The position numbers and the translations under genes were made by a program. Of a DNA stretch of 11,570 bases, positions 1 through 7,651 are shown piece by piece. The notes under the pieces were generated by a model. The model was given only the letters and a program-made list of their open reading frames with translations, did no database searches and had not been told where the DNA came from. The stretch lies in assembly GCA_002348535.1 (NCBI GenBank), contig DEBL01000196.1, positions 21,976 to 33,545 of the forward strand, written 5' to 3'. This DNA is from Deltaproteobacteria bacterium UBA2957 (GTDB lineage Bacteria; Myxococcota_A; UBA796). Each line of letters opens with the position of its first letter. Within the stretch, counting starts at the first letter, position 1.

Positions 1-54
1 GTCTGCATCGGCGTCTGCATCGGCATCGGCGTCTGCATCGGCATCAGCATCCGC
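1..54 (-). repeat. Short tandem repeat encoding (Ala-Asp)9
   Basis: On the minus strand these bases read as nine consecutive Ala-Asp pairs, made of near-identical 12- and 18-bp DNA units based on gtctgcatcggc. The tract follows a Cys-containing stretch (CPAVCE) and continues to the window edge, so its full length is unknown. Such acidic Ala-Asp tracts usually act as extended, possibly Ca2+-binding, linkers in surface proteins. The low-complexity DNA could change length by slippage in 6-bp steps without breaking the frame. Confidence 0.85.
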
Positions 55-2775
55 TTCGCAAACGGCTGGGCATCCATTCGTACTGCCTAAGCTGTTTTCG
101 AAGAGGTCAATGTCGCAGCTTGCGATCTCGAACGGGCCACACGAGAGGCCGTACCCGCCGTTGGTGGCCGCCTGCGCACCGAGTACTGTTGCCACACCTC
201 CGCTTCCCAGCAGAGAGATTCCATCGGCGGCATTGCCATCGCTGGCTCCACCGATCATCGACAGTGTGCCGTTGTTCAACAAAATGCCTGCGGCGAAAGA
301 ATCGCGCACTGTGGTGTCGGTAAGCAGCGTGCTTGAGTTGACCGCGGAGAGGCCCACGGAACCACTGTTGCTGATCGTCGAATCCACAAAGCTCACTTCG
401 GCGGACGATGCATAAACCCCATTGCCCCCAGAATCAGCAATGGTCGCCGACGCAAAATCGGACTTCACGGAGGTCAGTGACATTGCATAGGAGGGTGCTC
501 CCGTGATGCTTAGGCCTGTGAATGAACCGGTCGCCCGATAGGACCCGTCGCTGCCAGTCGTGCCTTCGTAGGAGAGACCGTACCCGGTAGCGGGATCGTT
601 GATCGTCAGAGCATTTGCCGTGACGTTCATGTCCGAGACAACGTACAGCCCATCAATGCTGGTGTAGCTGTTTTCCAGCAGGACGGATGATCCGCCGAAG
701 GAGCCGCCCGAGGTCGAACGATCGATCGTGACGGTATCTAAGCTGAGGTTGCCTCCCATGCCGCGGATCCCTTCACCCGAAATGTCGGCGAAAGCAGCGT
801 TGGCCAACGAGGCTTCGCATCCCTCGAAGTAGGCGGTCGAGTAGTTTGCAGGCGACGAGTAGGAACCGCTCAGTACCCCATCGATGTAGATTTCATAGGA
901 GCGGTCTGTGCTGGTGGTGATGTCATTGACGTTGATGTTTTCGGCAGAGACTGTTCCTTCGCGACAAGCGATTGTGTGTCCGGAACCCAGCGAGAAATCG
1001 GCCCCGCTTATCGTTGCGTTGCCTTGGTAATTGAACACTCCGAAACTGCTGTACCCAGTCCAAGTGTTGTTTAGGATTGTGGCATCGGCCTCTTGAAGCA
1101 GTATGCCTTGGGCCCCGTCGCTAAATGCGTTTCCTTCGATGAGATTGTCCCCGGAAAAGAACAGTTGCACGTCGCTTCCGACACGGTCGTAATACACGTA
1201 CTCATACACCACGGTGCCGTAGTCGATGACGGACCGTTCCGTCTCACCGATGAAGCTGCCGTCGGTGAACCGGGAGTTGGTGACCGATGTCCCCAGCCCG
1301 TTGTAGCCAATGACGTTCGCAGCGAGAATCGTACCGCTCTCGGCTGTAAAGTCGGAGTCATCCACTGCAGCGGTCCCGCCGAAGTTCATTACGCCAGCGC
1401 ATGTGTTTCCGCCGACCGTCATGCCGGCCAAGTCCATCGTCGAGGTGTTCCCACTGAGGCCGTATCCGTCGTTTCCGGTGATGGTTCCACCCACCCAGTC
1501 GAGGGAGGAGTTTGATACGGAAACGCCCGAGTTCATCCCGACGGAGGTGCACTGCGTATCGTCCATCTCGCCGTAGGTACGAGTGTTGGTAACGTGGACA
1601 TCGGTAAAGGAAGCATCGATTCGAGTGGCATAGATGCCCAGCCATCCGGAATCGTCGATGGATACCCCCATGAGGCTTGTGGGCACGTTGTCGCTTCCGC
1701 GCCGATCGAGAACCAAGCCGGCATTGTTGAATCCGCTGATGTCGACGGTGTCAAGTTCGATGAAATCCATCGCCGTAAGGTGGACGCCCACGGCCCGGCT
1801 AGATTGCCCGGCGTTCCACTCGGATTGGGTGAGGCTCAGACCCGTTTCGGGATTTCCCGTGACCGTTGAATTCCGTACAGCGGCGGACCCGGTCGAGGTC
1901 TGCACGACGATCCCAGAAACGGTTGGGTTGGTGACGGTCGCTCCATCCACATCGGCGCTGCCGCCGACGGCAACGATGGCGTGGGTTCCCAGCGTAAATG
2001 TGTCATTCAGTGAGACCAAGTTTGATTCGTTTAAACTCAGACCCTTGCCGGTGTTGCCACTAAACAGGTTGTTGGTCGAACTGACCTCGGTCGCCCCCGT
2101 AAATCGAGCCGCTGCGTTCGCACCGTCGGCATCGGGCATGTTGCCGTAGAACTCATTGCTTTCGAGGCTGACCTCGACGCCATCGGTCACGTAGATCGTG
2201 TTGCCTGTGTTCCCCTCAAACACATTGTTGTAGATGCGTACACTTCCCCCCGCATCCATAAACACAACCCCCGTGGTGATGTCTTCGAAGGTGTTGCTCT
2301 GAATCGTCAGGTTGGTGCTGCCGGCCGCCCGGATGGCCGTACTGGCGAGGGAACCAAACTTTAGTCCTGCCAGTTGGACGCCATCCACATCCTTTACGTA
2401 GATCCCCGAGGAGGATGAGTTGATCGTCAGCCACTGAAGGGTCGCATCCGCGGCACGAATGGACACCGCCGAGTCGTCCGGAGGACCCGTGAGAATCGCA
2501 GGCTCCCCCGAGTTGGGTCCCTTGATGGTGACCGACTTATCGATGCGCAATTTTTCTTCATAGTTCCCGCCACAAAGCGAGATCGTATCGCCGTCAGATG
2601 CCCATTCGAGAGCGTCTCCAATGGTCGCGAAGCCACCCTCACCGTTGATGCTGATGCAGCCTTCGTCGGGCCACGCGACCGAAGGGCCTTCGCCAGTGTC
2701 TGCGGCCTCGTCTTCGTTCTTTGGGGCACAACCGACTGCAATGAAGGACATTGCAATGAAAAATCCGGGCTTCAT
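1..2775 (-). CDS. Large parallel beta-helix surface lipoprotein (partial, C-terminus beyond left edge)
   Basis: The reading frame is open from ATG at 2775 to base 1, 925 codons without a stop, so the end lies outside the window. Residues 1-16 (MKPGFFIAMSFIAVGC) form a short lipoprotein signal with Cys16 as the likely lipidated residue. Ala follows it, which by the E. coli sorting rule fits outer-membrane delivery. An acidic linker follows. Residues ~40-86 match the usual start of right-handed parallel beta-helix proteins (an 'ATIGDALEWASDGDTI' segment, then 'NYEEKLRIDKSVTI'). From there to ~890 the protein is built of imperfect ~20-25-residue coils rich in N, S, T, G and D, with recurring N-x-F/N-x-T turns such as 'SNTFED', 'NNVFEGN' and 'NNLFSGN'. 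The window ends in (Ala-Asp)9. A GAAGGAG ribosome-binding site at 2784-2790, 8 nt upstream, supports the start. Architecture is confident. Substrate and function are unknown; adhesin, polysaccharide binding or surface structure are possible. Confidence 0.85.
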   Translation of the reverse strand, partial: MKPGFFIAMSFIAVGCAPKNEDEAADTGEGPSVAWPDEGCISINGEGGFATIGDALEWASDGDTISLCGGNYEEKLRIDKSVTIKGPNSGEPAILTGPPDDSAVSIRAADATLQWLTINSSSSGIYVKDVDGVQLAGLKFGSLASTAIRAAGSTNLTIQSNTFEDITTGVVFMDAGGSVRIYNNVFEGNTGNTIYVTDGVEVSLESNEFYGNMPDADGANAAARFTGATEVSSTNNLFSGNTGKGLSLNESNLVSLNDTFTLGTHAIVAVGGSADVDGATVTNPTVSGIVVQTSTGSAAVRNSTVTGNPETGLSLTQSEWNAGQSSRAVGVHLTAMDFIELDTVDISGFNNAGLVLDRRGSDNVPTSLMGVSIDDSGWLGIYATRIDASFTDVHVTNTRTYGEMDDTQCTSVGMNSGVSVSNSSLDWVGGTITGNDGYGLSGNTSTMDLAGMTVGGNTCAGVMNFGGTAAVDDSDFTAESGTILAANVIGYNGLGTSVTNSRFTDGSFIGETERSVIDYGTVVYEYVYYDRVGSDVQLFFSGDNLIEGNAFSDGAQGILLQEADATILNNTWTGYSSFGVFNYQGNATISGADFSLGSGHTIACREGTVSAENINVNDITTSTDRSYEIYIDGVLSGSYSSPANYSTAYFEGCEASLANAAFADISGEGIRGMGGNLSLDTVTIDRSTSGGSFGGSSVLLENSYTSIDGLYVVSDMNVTANALTINDPATGYGLSYEGTTGSDGSYRATGSFTGLSITGAPSYAMSLTSVKSDFASATIADSGGNGVYASSAEVSFVDSTISNSGSVGLSAVNSSTLLTDTTVRDSFAAGILLNNGTLSMIGGASDGNAADGISLLGSGGVATVLGAQAATNGGYGLSCGPFEIASCDIDLFENSLGSTNGCPAVCEADADADADADADADADAD

Positions 2776-2861
2776 GACTAATTCTCCTTCCAACGGTGTA
2801 CTCGGGAACTCGATGGACCTCAACCAGTTGTGCGGGATAAGGGGTAGTTTCTGGAGGTCGT
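2776..2861. promoter_or_regulatory. Divergent intergenic region between lipoprotein gene and pccB
   Basis: These 86 bp separate two divergent start codons and must carry at least the lipoprotein promoter or its leader. The minus-strand ribosome-binding site GAAGGAG (2784-2790) and the plus-strand GGAGG (2853-2857, 4 nt before the pccB GTG) are clear. I could not identify a convincing -35/-10 pair for either direction. Confidence 0.5.
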
Positions 2862-4412
2862 GTGTCTCACCAAGAATTGGAATCCAAGTTGGTTGAACGG
2901 TCGGAACTGGCCAAACTCGGTGGCGGGCAGGCTGCCATTGATAAGCAGCATGAACGCGGAAAGTGGACCGCCAGAGAGCGGATCGATGCGTTCCTCGATC
3001 CGGGGTCCTTCCGGGAGATGGATCGTTTTGTCACCCACGACTGCGCTGATTTTGGGATGGAAAAAAAGAAGATTTACGGCGATGGGGTCGTCACCGGATA
3101 CGGACGAGTGGATGGACGCCTCGTGTACGTATTTGCGCAGGACTTTACTGTGTTTGGGGGCTCACTCTCCGGTGCGTATGCGCGCAAGATCTGCAAGATT
3201 ATGGACCTCGCGGTTCGCAATGGCGCTCCGGTCGTTGGCCTCAACGACTCGGGTGGTGCGCGGATTCAGGAGGGCGTCAAGTCTCTCGGTGGATACGCCG
3301 ACATTTTCCTACGAAACGTCACTGCCAGCGGGGTCGTGCCCCAGTTGTCGGCGATCTTGGGGCCGTGTGCAGGCGGAGCGGTTTACTCGCCCGCGATCAC
3401 CGATTTCATTTGTATGGTCCGGTCGACCAGTTTCATGTTCGTGACTGGACCCGATGTCATCAAGACTGTGACCCATGAGGAAGTGACCAAAGAGGAACTC
3501 GGCGGCGCAGATACGCACTGCGAGACGAGCGGCGTTGCCCACTTCTCGGTGCCCGATGAAGCCGCCGCACTGGCCTTGCTTCGCGAGTTGCTGAGCTACC
3601 TGCCCAGCAACAACATGGAGGAACCACCGCGTCGCGAGACCAATGATTCAGCGGAACGCCTTTGTCTGTCACTCGACACGCTGGTCCCCGAGAATCCGAA
3701 CAAGCCATACGATGTCAAAGACCTGATCACCACTGTTGCCGACGACGGTTCATTTTTGGAGGTTCAACCACAATATGCCGCGAACGTGGTTGTTGGGTTT
3801 TTGCGACTTGGGGGGCGTTCTGTTGGCGTGGTCGCCAATCAACCGGCTCACCTCGCTGGAGTGCTCGACGTTGATAGCTCACTGAAGGCCGCTCGCTTTG
3901 TGCGATTCTGCGATGCCTTCAATGTTCCGCTTTGGGTGGTTGAAGATGTGCCCGGATTCTTACCCGGGGTGGATCAAGAACATGGCGGAATCATCAAGCA
4001 TGGCGCGAAGTTGTTGTACGCGTTTGCAGAGGCAACCGTTCCCAAGGTCACCCTCATCAGCCGAAAGGCATACGGTGGAGCCTACTGTGTCATGAACTCA
4101 AAGCACATTCGCGCGGACCTAAACTTTGCATGGCCAACCGCTGAAATTGCTGTGATGGGCCCCGATGGAGCGGTCAACATCATCTTCCGGCGGGAGCTTG
4201 CCGACGCCGACGATGCCGCTGCGCGAAAAGACGAATTGGTCGCTGACTACAAAGAGAAATTTGCAAACCCCTATCGGGCCGCGGAGTTGGGCTACATCGA
4301 TGAGATTTTGCTCCCTCGAGAGACCCGTGCGCGACTGATCGAGGCCTTCGACTCGCTCGAGAACAAGCGCGACCGGAATCCGCCGAAGAAGCACGGCAAC
4401 ATCCCGCTTTAG
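2862..4412 (+). CDS. pccB: Propionyl-CoA/acyl-CoA carboxylase, carboxyltransferase (beta) subunit
   Basis: This 516-residue cytoplasmic protein has the full family length. It would transfer CO2 from carboxybiotin to propionyl-CoA (or a related acyl-CoA), giving methylmalonyl-CoA; the partner alpha subunit (biotin carboxylase plus biotin carrier) is not in the window. It is colinear with human PCCB and actinobacterial PccB: SGGARIQEG at 130-138, GPCAGGAVYSPA at 167-178 with the first oxyanion glycines (G171-G172), the 'FVRFCDAFNVPL' and 'VPGFLPG' segments, the second oxyanion pair in GGAY (405-408), and the C-terminus HGNIPL. The start is GTG 2862 behind GGAGG; an ATG at 2860 is in another frame. 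The residue after GGAY, Asp422 in S. coelicolor PccB, is Cys409 here, so the preferred acyl chain is uncertain. The downstream glycosyltransferase begins 18 nt later, suggesting one transcript. Confidence 0.95.
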   Translation: MSHQELESKLVERSELAKLGGGQAAIDKQHERGKWTARERIDAFLDPGSFREMDRFVTHDCADFGMEKKKIYGDGVVTGYGRVDGRLVYVFAQDFTVFGGSLSGAYARKICKIMDLAVRNGAPVVGLNDSGGARIQEGVKSLGGYADIFLRNVTASGVVPQLSAILGPCAGGAVYSPAITDFICMVRSTSFMFVTGPDVIKTVTHEEVTKEELGGADTHCETSGVAHFSVPDEAAALALLRELLSYLPSNNMEEPPRRETNDSAERLCLSLDTLVPENPNKPYDVKDLITTVADDGSFLEVQPQYAANVVVGFLRLGGRSVGVVANQPAHLAGVLDVDSSLKAARFVRFCDAFNVPLWVVEDVPGFLPGVDQEHGGIIKHGAKLLYAFAEATVPKVTLISRKAYGGAYCVMNSKHIRADLNFAWPTAEIAVMGPDGAVNIIFRRELADADDAAARKDELVADYKEKFANPYRAAELGYIDEILLPRETRARLIEAFDSLENKRDRNPPKKHGNIPL

Positions 4413-4430
4413 TCGGACGAAGGACGGCCC

Positions 4431-5789
4431 ATGGAACCGCTGGGGAGCACGCCGCTGCACGCACGCACCTTGGGGGCACTGGGGTTGTGCTGGGCTGTGG
4501 TGACCGTGGCAGCCATCGCGTTGTGGCAGAAGTCGCCCGCATTTGTGGACGCCAGCTACGGAAGTGCCCATCAGCCGTTCGAACTGTTGGGCATGTTCTT
4601 GTCATTGATGACCCTTGGGTTTGCAGTGGTCTGGATGTGGGCGCGGACCGATCGCGACGCGACGACTGTGGGCATCTTGGTGCTGTGGCTTCTACCCGTG
4701 TTTGGCGCCATCCATCAAATCAGCGAGTACGCCAAACCGAGTTGGGATTGGAAGTGCTACGTGGGCGGTGCTGAGGCTGTCATGGCGGGCGACTCGCCCT
4801 ACAATGACTGCTACCTCTATCCACCACTCGTGGCCGAGTTTATGGCTGGAGCGTACCCGGCCTTTGCCGCACTCGGTGAGTTCTTGTCGCTCAACAGTCC
4901 AAAGCATTGGATGTTGGTCTTTTTCGTATGGCACTCGTTTCAGGTGCTGATGGTGGCATTGTCCGTTTACCTGTTGTTTCGCTTGCTGCGTAGACAGGGC
5001 TGCGAGCCGTTGATCGCGGCGGCTGTGGTGGCCGCACTGCTGATCGTTTGTACGCCGCTGGAACGCACCATTCGGCACAACCAAGTCAACTTAGTGGTTC
5101 TGAACCTTGTCTTGTTGGGCATCGATCGGGCGCGTGAGCGTCCGCTTGCGGCCGGTGCGTTGGTTGGTCTTGCAGCACACATCAAGCTGCTCCCGTTGGT
5201 TGTGCTGGTTCCCATGGCAATCTTGCGTCGCCATCGCCTCGTCCTCGCCGGTGCTGGGGTGACTGCAGCGATCGCGGCATATCAAGTAGCCTTTTCGTCT
5301 CCGCCCACACTGTGGCAAGAGTTTTTTATGCACGGCCCGCAGTTTGTTTCGGGTGAGTATTTCCGGGACAACAGCTTCACAGGGTTCATTTTCAATACCG
5401 TACGGGTGCCGATTGACACTATGGGTGGAACCATCGTGGGATTAGAGGGCCCACTTCGTCTGATCGGAACAGCGGTATCGTTGGCCATTGGCGGTGCGGT
5501 GCTGGTCGCGACGCGTGACTGCAGAGACGTGGATGAAGCCGGTGCGATCGGGCTGGCAACAATGCTCCTCGTGTCGCCTGTAGCGTGGGAGCATCACTAC
5601 GTATGGGCACTGCCCATTGTCGCGATTCTTATGGGGAGGCATTGGCGTGAGCGACCCGTTGCCGTGGGTGTTGTCGCCATGTTGATTTGCGGTCTTCCGA
5701 CCTTCGATGTTTATCCGTTGAGCTACCACCGACTTGCGGGGCTTTTGTTGGCGTTGAGGATCGTTATCGTTCAGGGCCGGCAACGCTGA
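4431..5789 (+). CDS. GT87 (DUF2029) family polyprenol-dependent glycosyltransferase, multi-pass membrane protein
   Basis: This 452-residue integral membrane protein has about ten hydrophobic segments. Family members are GT-C enzymes that take a sugar, often mannose, from a polyprenyl-phosphate donor and add it to a glycan or lipid on the outer face of the cytoplasmic membrane. Family-like features are the first extracytoplasmic loop 'SWDWKCYVGGAEAVMAGDSPYND' (acidic residue, then G-x-SPY), the YPPL that follows, 'RHNQVNLVVLNLVLLGI', 'GLAAHIKLLPLVVL', and 'SPVAWEHHYVWALP' near the C-terminus. The start ATG follows GAAGGA (4419-4424) with 6-nt spacing. It lies 18 nt after pccB and its last 19 nt overlap the convergent minus-strand gene. 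The specific sugar and acceptor cannot be read from the sequence. PimE-like mannosyltransferases belong to this family. Confidence 0.82.
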   Translation: MEPLGSTPLHARTLGALGLCWAVVTVAAIALWQKSPAFVDASYGSAHQPFELLGMFLSLMTLGFAVVWMWARTDRDATTVGILVLWLLPVFGAIHQISEYAKPSWDWKCYVGGAEAVMAGDSPYNDCYLYPPLVAEFMAGAYPAFAALGEFLSLNSPKHWMLVFFVWHSFQVLMVALSVYLLFRLLRRQGCEPLIAAAVVAALLIVCTPLERTIRHNQVNLVVLNLVLLGIDRARERPLAAGALVGLAAHIKLLPLVVLVPMAILRRHRLVLAGAGVTAAIAAYQVAFSSPPTLWQEFFMHGPQFVSGEYFRDNSFTGFIFNTVRVPIDTMGGTIVGLEGPLRLIGTAVSLAIGGAVLVATRDCRDVDEAGAIGLATMLLVSPVAWEHHYVWALPIVAILMGRHWRERPVAVGVVAMLICGLPTFDVYPLSYHRLAGLLLALRIVIVQGRQR

Positions 5790-7261
5790 CCGGCTGCCTC
5801 CGCTTCTTGATGCCGTCCCAAGGCATCGAGGCTGTCCGCGAGGAGGCAGTGAGCCATGTTTGGGTTTTCTGCGCCGCCTTCGTTCAGGAGGCGGGTCGTC
5901 TGTTCAAGGGCGACGCGAGGGTGACCCTTCATGAAGGCGGTTTGGGCCAACAGCCACCGCTCGTTCGATCGTCGGAACACCCTGATGCCGGGGGGGGCGT
6001 TCTCGATGGCACGGGTCCACAGAACCATCGCTTCCTGAATGTCCCCGGATGCGATTTTTGCGCGTGCGAGGTTGCCTGCAGCGTATGGATTGTTGGGTTC
6101 ATGCTTCAGCTCCGCTGACCATAGAGTCGCGTCATTCTGAAAATCGGGCACACGATCGGCGATTCGAAACGAGCCGACGGCTGCAAAGATGGCCGCAGCG
6201 ACGATCCATGGTTTTCCGATCGGACCGGTCCACGCGCTGGCTCCGATGCAGATGCCGATGGCGAGAGGGGTGTACGCGTAACGGAAGGGAGCGACACCGA
6301 TGTATGGGATTCCCATCGCAGCGGGGACACTCAATCCGGCAGCCGCAATGAACGCGGCAAGCAGCCAGCGGTACCGAGGGTGTTGTTGCCTGTACAGATG
6401 GGCTACGGCGATGCTCGTAGCCACCAACACGGCAGCACCCATCGTGATTTCCGAGTGGTCGCGGATGCTATCGAACAGGTGGGCCATGGGTGCTCTCGCG
6501 GGTGTGTGGGCCCACCAACCAACCGTCATTAAGAGCCCATCGAGGGCTTCTGAAAAGGGGACGCTCCGTGCGACATCCATGTAGGTCTGGGCCGTCACAT
6601 GCTGGTGAAGTTGGCTGTATGCAGCGACCGCAGTCCCGCCAGCAACACCCGCTTCGATGACTCTCGAGCGTCCACCAGCCAAGGCAGCAACGGCCACCAA
6701 TCCTGGCAGCATGGCCATGGCCGATTCTTTGGCAAGGCAGGCCACGAGCATCGCGGCGATCACGGCGGAAAGTCGCTTCACCCGAGTCGTGCATGTCACG
6801 CCATAGACGGCGAATAGACACCCTGTGGTCGCCATCAGGTCGTACAAATCAGAACTCCAGCACACAGCTTCCGTCAGGGTCGGATGAGTGGTCCACAGAA
6901 TGGCGCCGAGGCCTGCAGCGGGTGCGCTCGCACCCAGTCGACGGGCCACCAAAACAAGCACGCAAACATTGGCGCTATGGACCACAAGGTTGATGGTCCG
7001 AAACGTTGAACCCGTGCGACCCCAAGTGCTGGCTGCGACATGCTGTACCCAAGCTGGGATTGGACGCCAAATGTGACCGCGGTCACCGCCAGCATGCTCG
7101 TAGGTCGGAGTTGTCCACTCTCCCAACCAGTCACCATGATTGGCGTGCTTGGCGAGATTGAATGCATCGTCCGCGACAAAGCCGGCTCCGGCAATTCCAC
7201 CGACAAAGAGCACAACGGCTATCGAGATGGGCAGGACGATCCAGAAAGACGGTGAACGCAT
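5771..7261 (-). CDS. TMTC/GT-C-like membrane protein with C-terminal tetratricopeptide repeats
   Basis: From ATG 7261 the protein has 496 residues. Residues 6-27 are the first membrane helix, followed by an acidic pair (D31-D32 in 'FVADDAFNLAKHANHGDW') and 'HIWRPIPAWVQHVAAS', then 'INLVVHSANVCVLVLVARRLGA' and 'WTTHPTLTEAVCWSSDLYDL'. This order resembles GT-C protein O-mannosyltransferases of the TMTC type (DD loop, R-P, H-N/H, HP-x-x-x-EAV-x-W). Several more helices follow. The last 120 residues hold TPR-like pairs ('NPYAAGNLARAKIASGDIQ', 'AMVLWTRAIENAPP', 'ALGRHQEAEAAG'). A likely role is transfer of a polyprenol-linked sugar outside the cytoplasmic membrane; this is inferred. The same frame extends to ATG 7369 (532 aa) with a weak TAGGT site. 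I prefer 7261 because the extra 36 residues are hydrophilic, unlike any domain, and cover the candidate rpsP promoter. No good ribosome-binding site precedes 7261, so the start is uncertain. Confidence 0.7.
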   Translation of the reverse strand: MRSPSFWIVLPISIAVVLFVGGIAGAGFVADDAFNLAKHANHGDWLGEWTTPTYEHAGGDRGHIWRPIPAWVQHVAASTWGRTGSTFRTINLVVHSANVCVLVLVARRLGASAPAAGLGAILWTTHPTLTEAVCWSSDLYDLMATTGCLFAVYGVTCTTRVKRLSAVIAAMLVACLAKESAMAMLPGLVAVAALAGGRSRVIEAGVAGGTAVAAYSQLHQHVTAQTYMDVARSVPFSEALDGLLMTVGWWAHTPARAPMAHLFDSIRDHSEITMGAAVLVATSIAVAHLYRQQHPRYRWLLAAFIAAAGLSVPAAMGIPYIGVAPFRYAYTPLAIGICIGASAWTGPIGKPWIVAAAIFAAVGSFRIADRVPDFQNDATLWSAELKHEPNNPYAAGNLARAKIASGDIQEAMVLWTRAIENAPPGIRVFRRSNERWLLAQTAFMKGHPRVALEQTTRLLNEGGAENPNMAHCLLADSLDALGRHQEAEAAGQRCRP

Positions 7262-7311
7262 TCGATGGGTTAGCACGAGTGAGCGGTGCGTGTTGGCTTC
7301 GCCCTTTGTGC

Positions 7312-7339
7312 TTGACGGTAAGCCGTTGCCGGGTAACAA
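7312..7339 (+). promoter_or_regulatory. Candidate sigma70-type promoter for the rpsP operon
   Basis: TTGACG (7312-7317) is followed after 16 nt by TAACAA (7334-7339), 58 nt before the rpsP ATG. The -35 matches consensus at five of six positions; the -10 is weak. Support comes from a second copy of CTTGACGGT in the trmD-rplS gap. The element lies in the 136-bp spacer between divergent genes, where an rpsP promoter is expected. Confidence 0.35.
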
Positions 7340-7397
7340 GGGGCCGTTCCGTGGCCGTGCCGTCAGCATCGGCTACCTAGCCTAATCTGGAGATATC

Positions 7398-7649
7398 ATG
7401 GCAGTTCGCATTCGCTTGGCCCGTCACGGCCGCAAGAAGCGCCCGTTTTACCGTATCGTCGCAGCCGATGGTCGTATGCCACGCGATGGTCGCTACATCG
7501 AGCGATTGGGGCACTACGATCCAATGGCAGATGAAGACCAGTTGACCCTCAACCTTGAGCGCGTCGACTATTGGTTGGGAGTCGGCGCATCGCCATCCGA
7601 CACCGCTGCCTCACTGATCAAGAAAGCCCGCGCTGGTTCGGAAGGCTAG
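7398..7649 (+). CDS. rpsP: 30S ribosomal protein S16
   Basis: The 83-residue protein has the family signature at its N-terminus (MAVRIRLARHGRKKRPFYRIVAAD), followed by 'DGRYIERLGHYDP' and the 'LTLNLERVDYWLGVGASPSDT' helix region. S16 binds 16S rRNA in the body of the small subunit and is needed for its assembly. GGAG at 7389-7392, 5 nt upstream, supports the ATG. It is the first gene of the operon; the khpA start codon lies 2 nt after its stop, so translation of the two is probably coupled. Confidence 0.98.
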   Translation: MAVRIRLARHGRKKRPFYRIVAADGRMPRDGRYIERLGHYDPMADEDQLTLNLERVDYWLGVGASPSDTAASLIKKARAGSEG

Positions 7650-7651
7650 TT

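Noticed and set aside
1..54. CRISPR-like or other regular repeat array at the left edge
   Set aside because: The repeats are short, contiguous, in frame with the lipoprotein gene and encode Ala-Asp pairs; there are no spacers.
110..2149. Several plus-strand open frames of 70-170 codons across 110-2149
   Set aside because: They lie antisense to the uninterrupted 925-codon minus-strand frame, have no family similarity and no ribosome-binding sites, and show the biased composition expected of complements of Gly/Asn/Thr-rich coding DNA.
4119..4605. Two minus-strand open frames of 141-150 codons over the pccB-GT87 junction
   Set aside because: They cross two well-supported plus-strand genes, have unnatural composition and no recognisable motif.
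7262..7369. N-terminal extension of the TPR membrane protein to ATG 7369
   Set aside because: Kept as an alternative only: the 36 residues are hydrophilic without recognisable domain, and the segment covers the candidate rpsP promoter.
7571..7651. Longer khpA starting inside rpsP
   Set aside because: The extra residues are the out-of-frame shadow of the rpsP end. GTG 7652 has a good ribosome-binding site and gives the family N-terminus.
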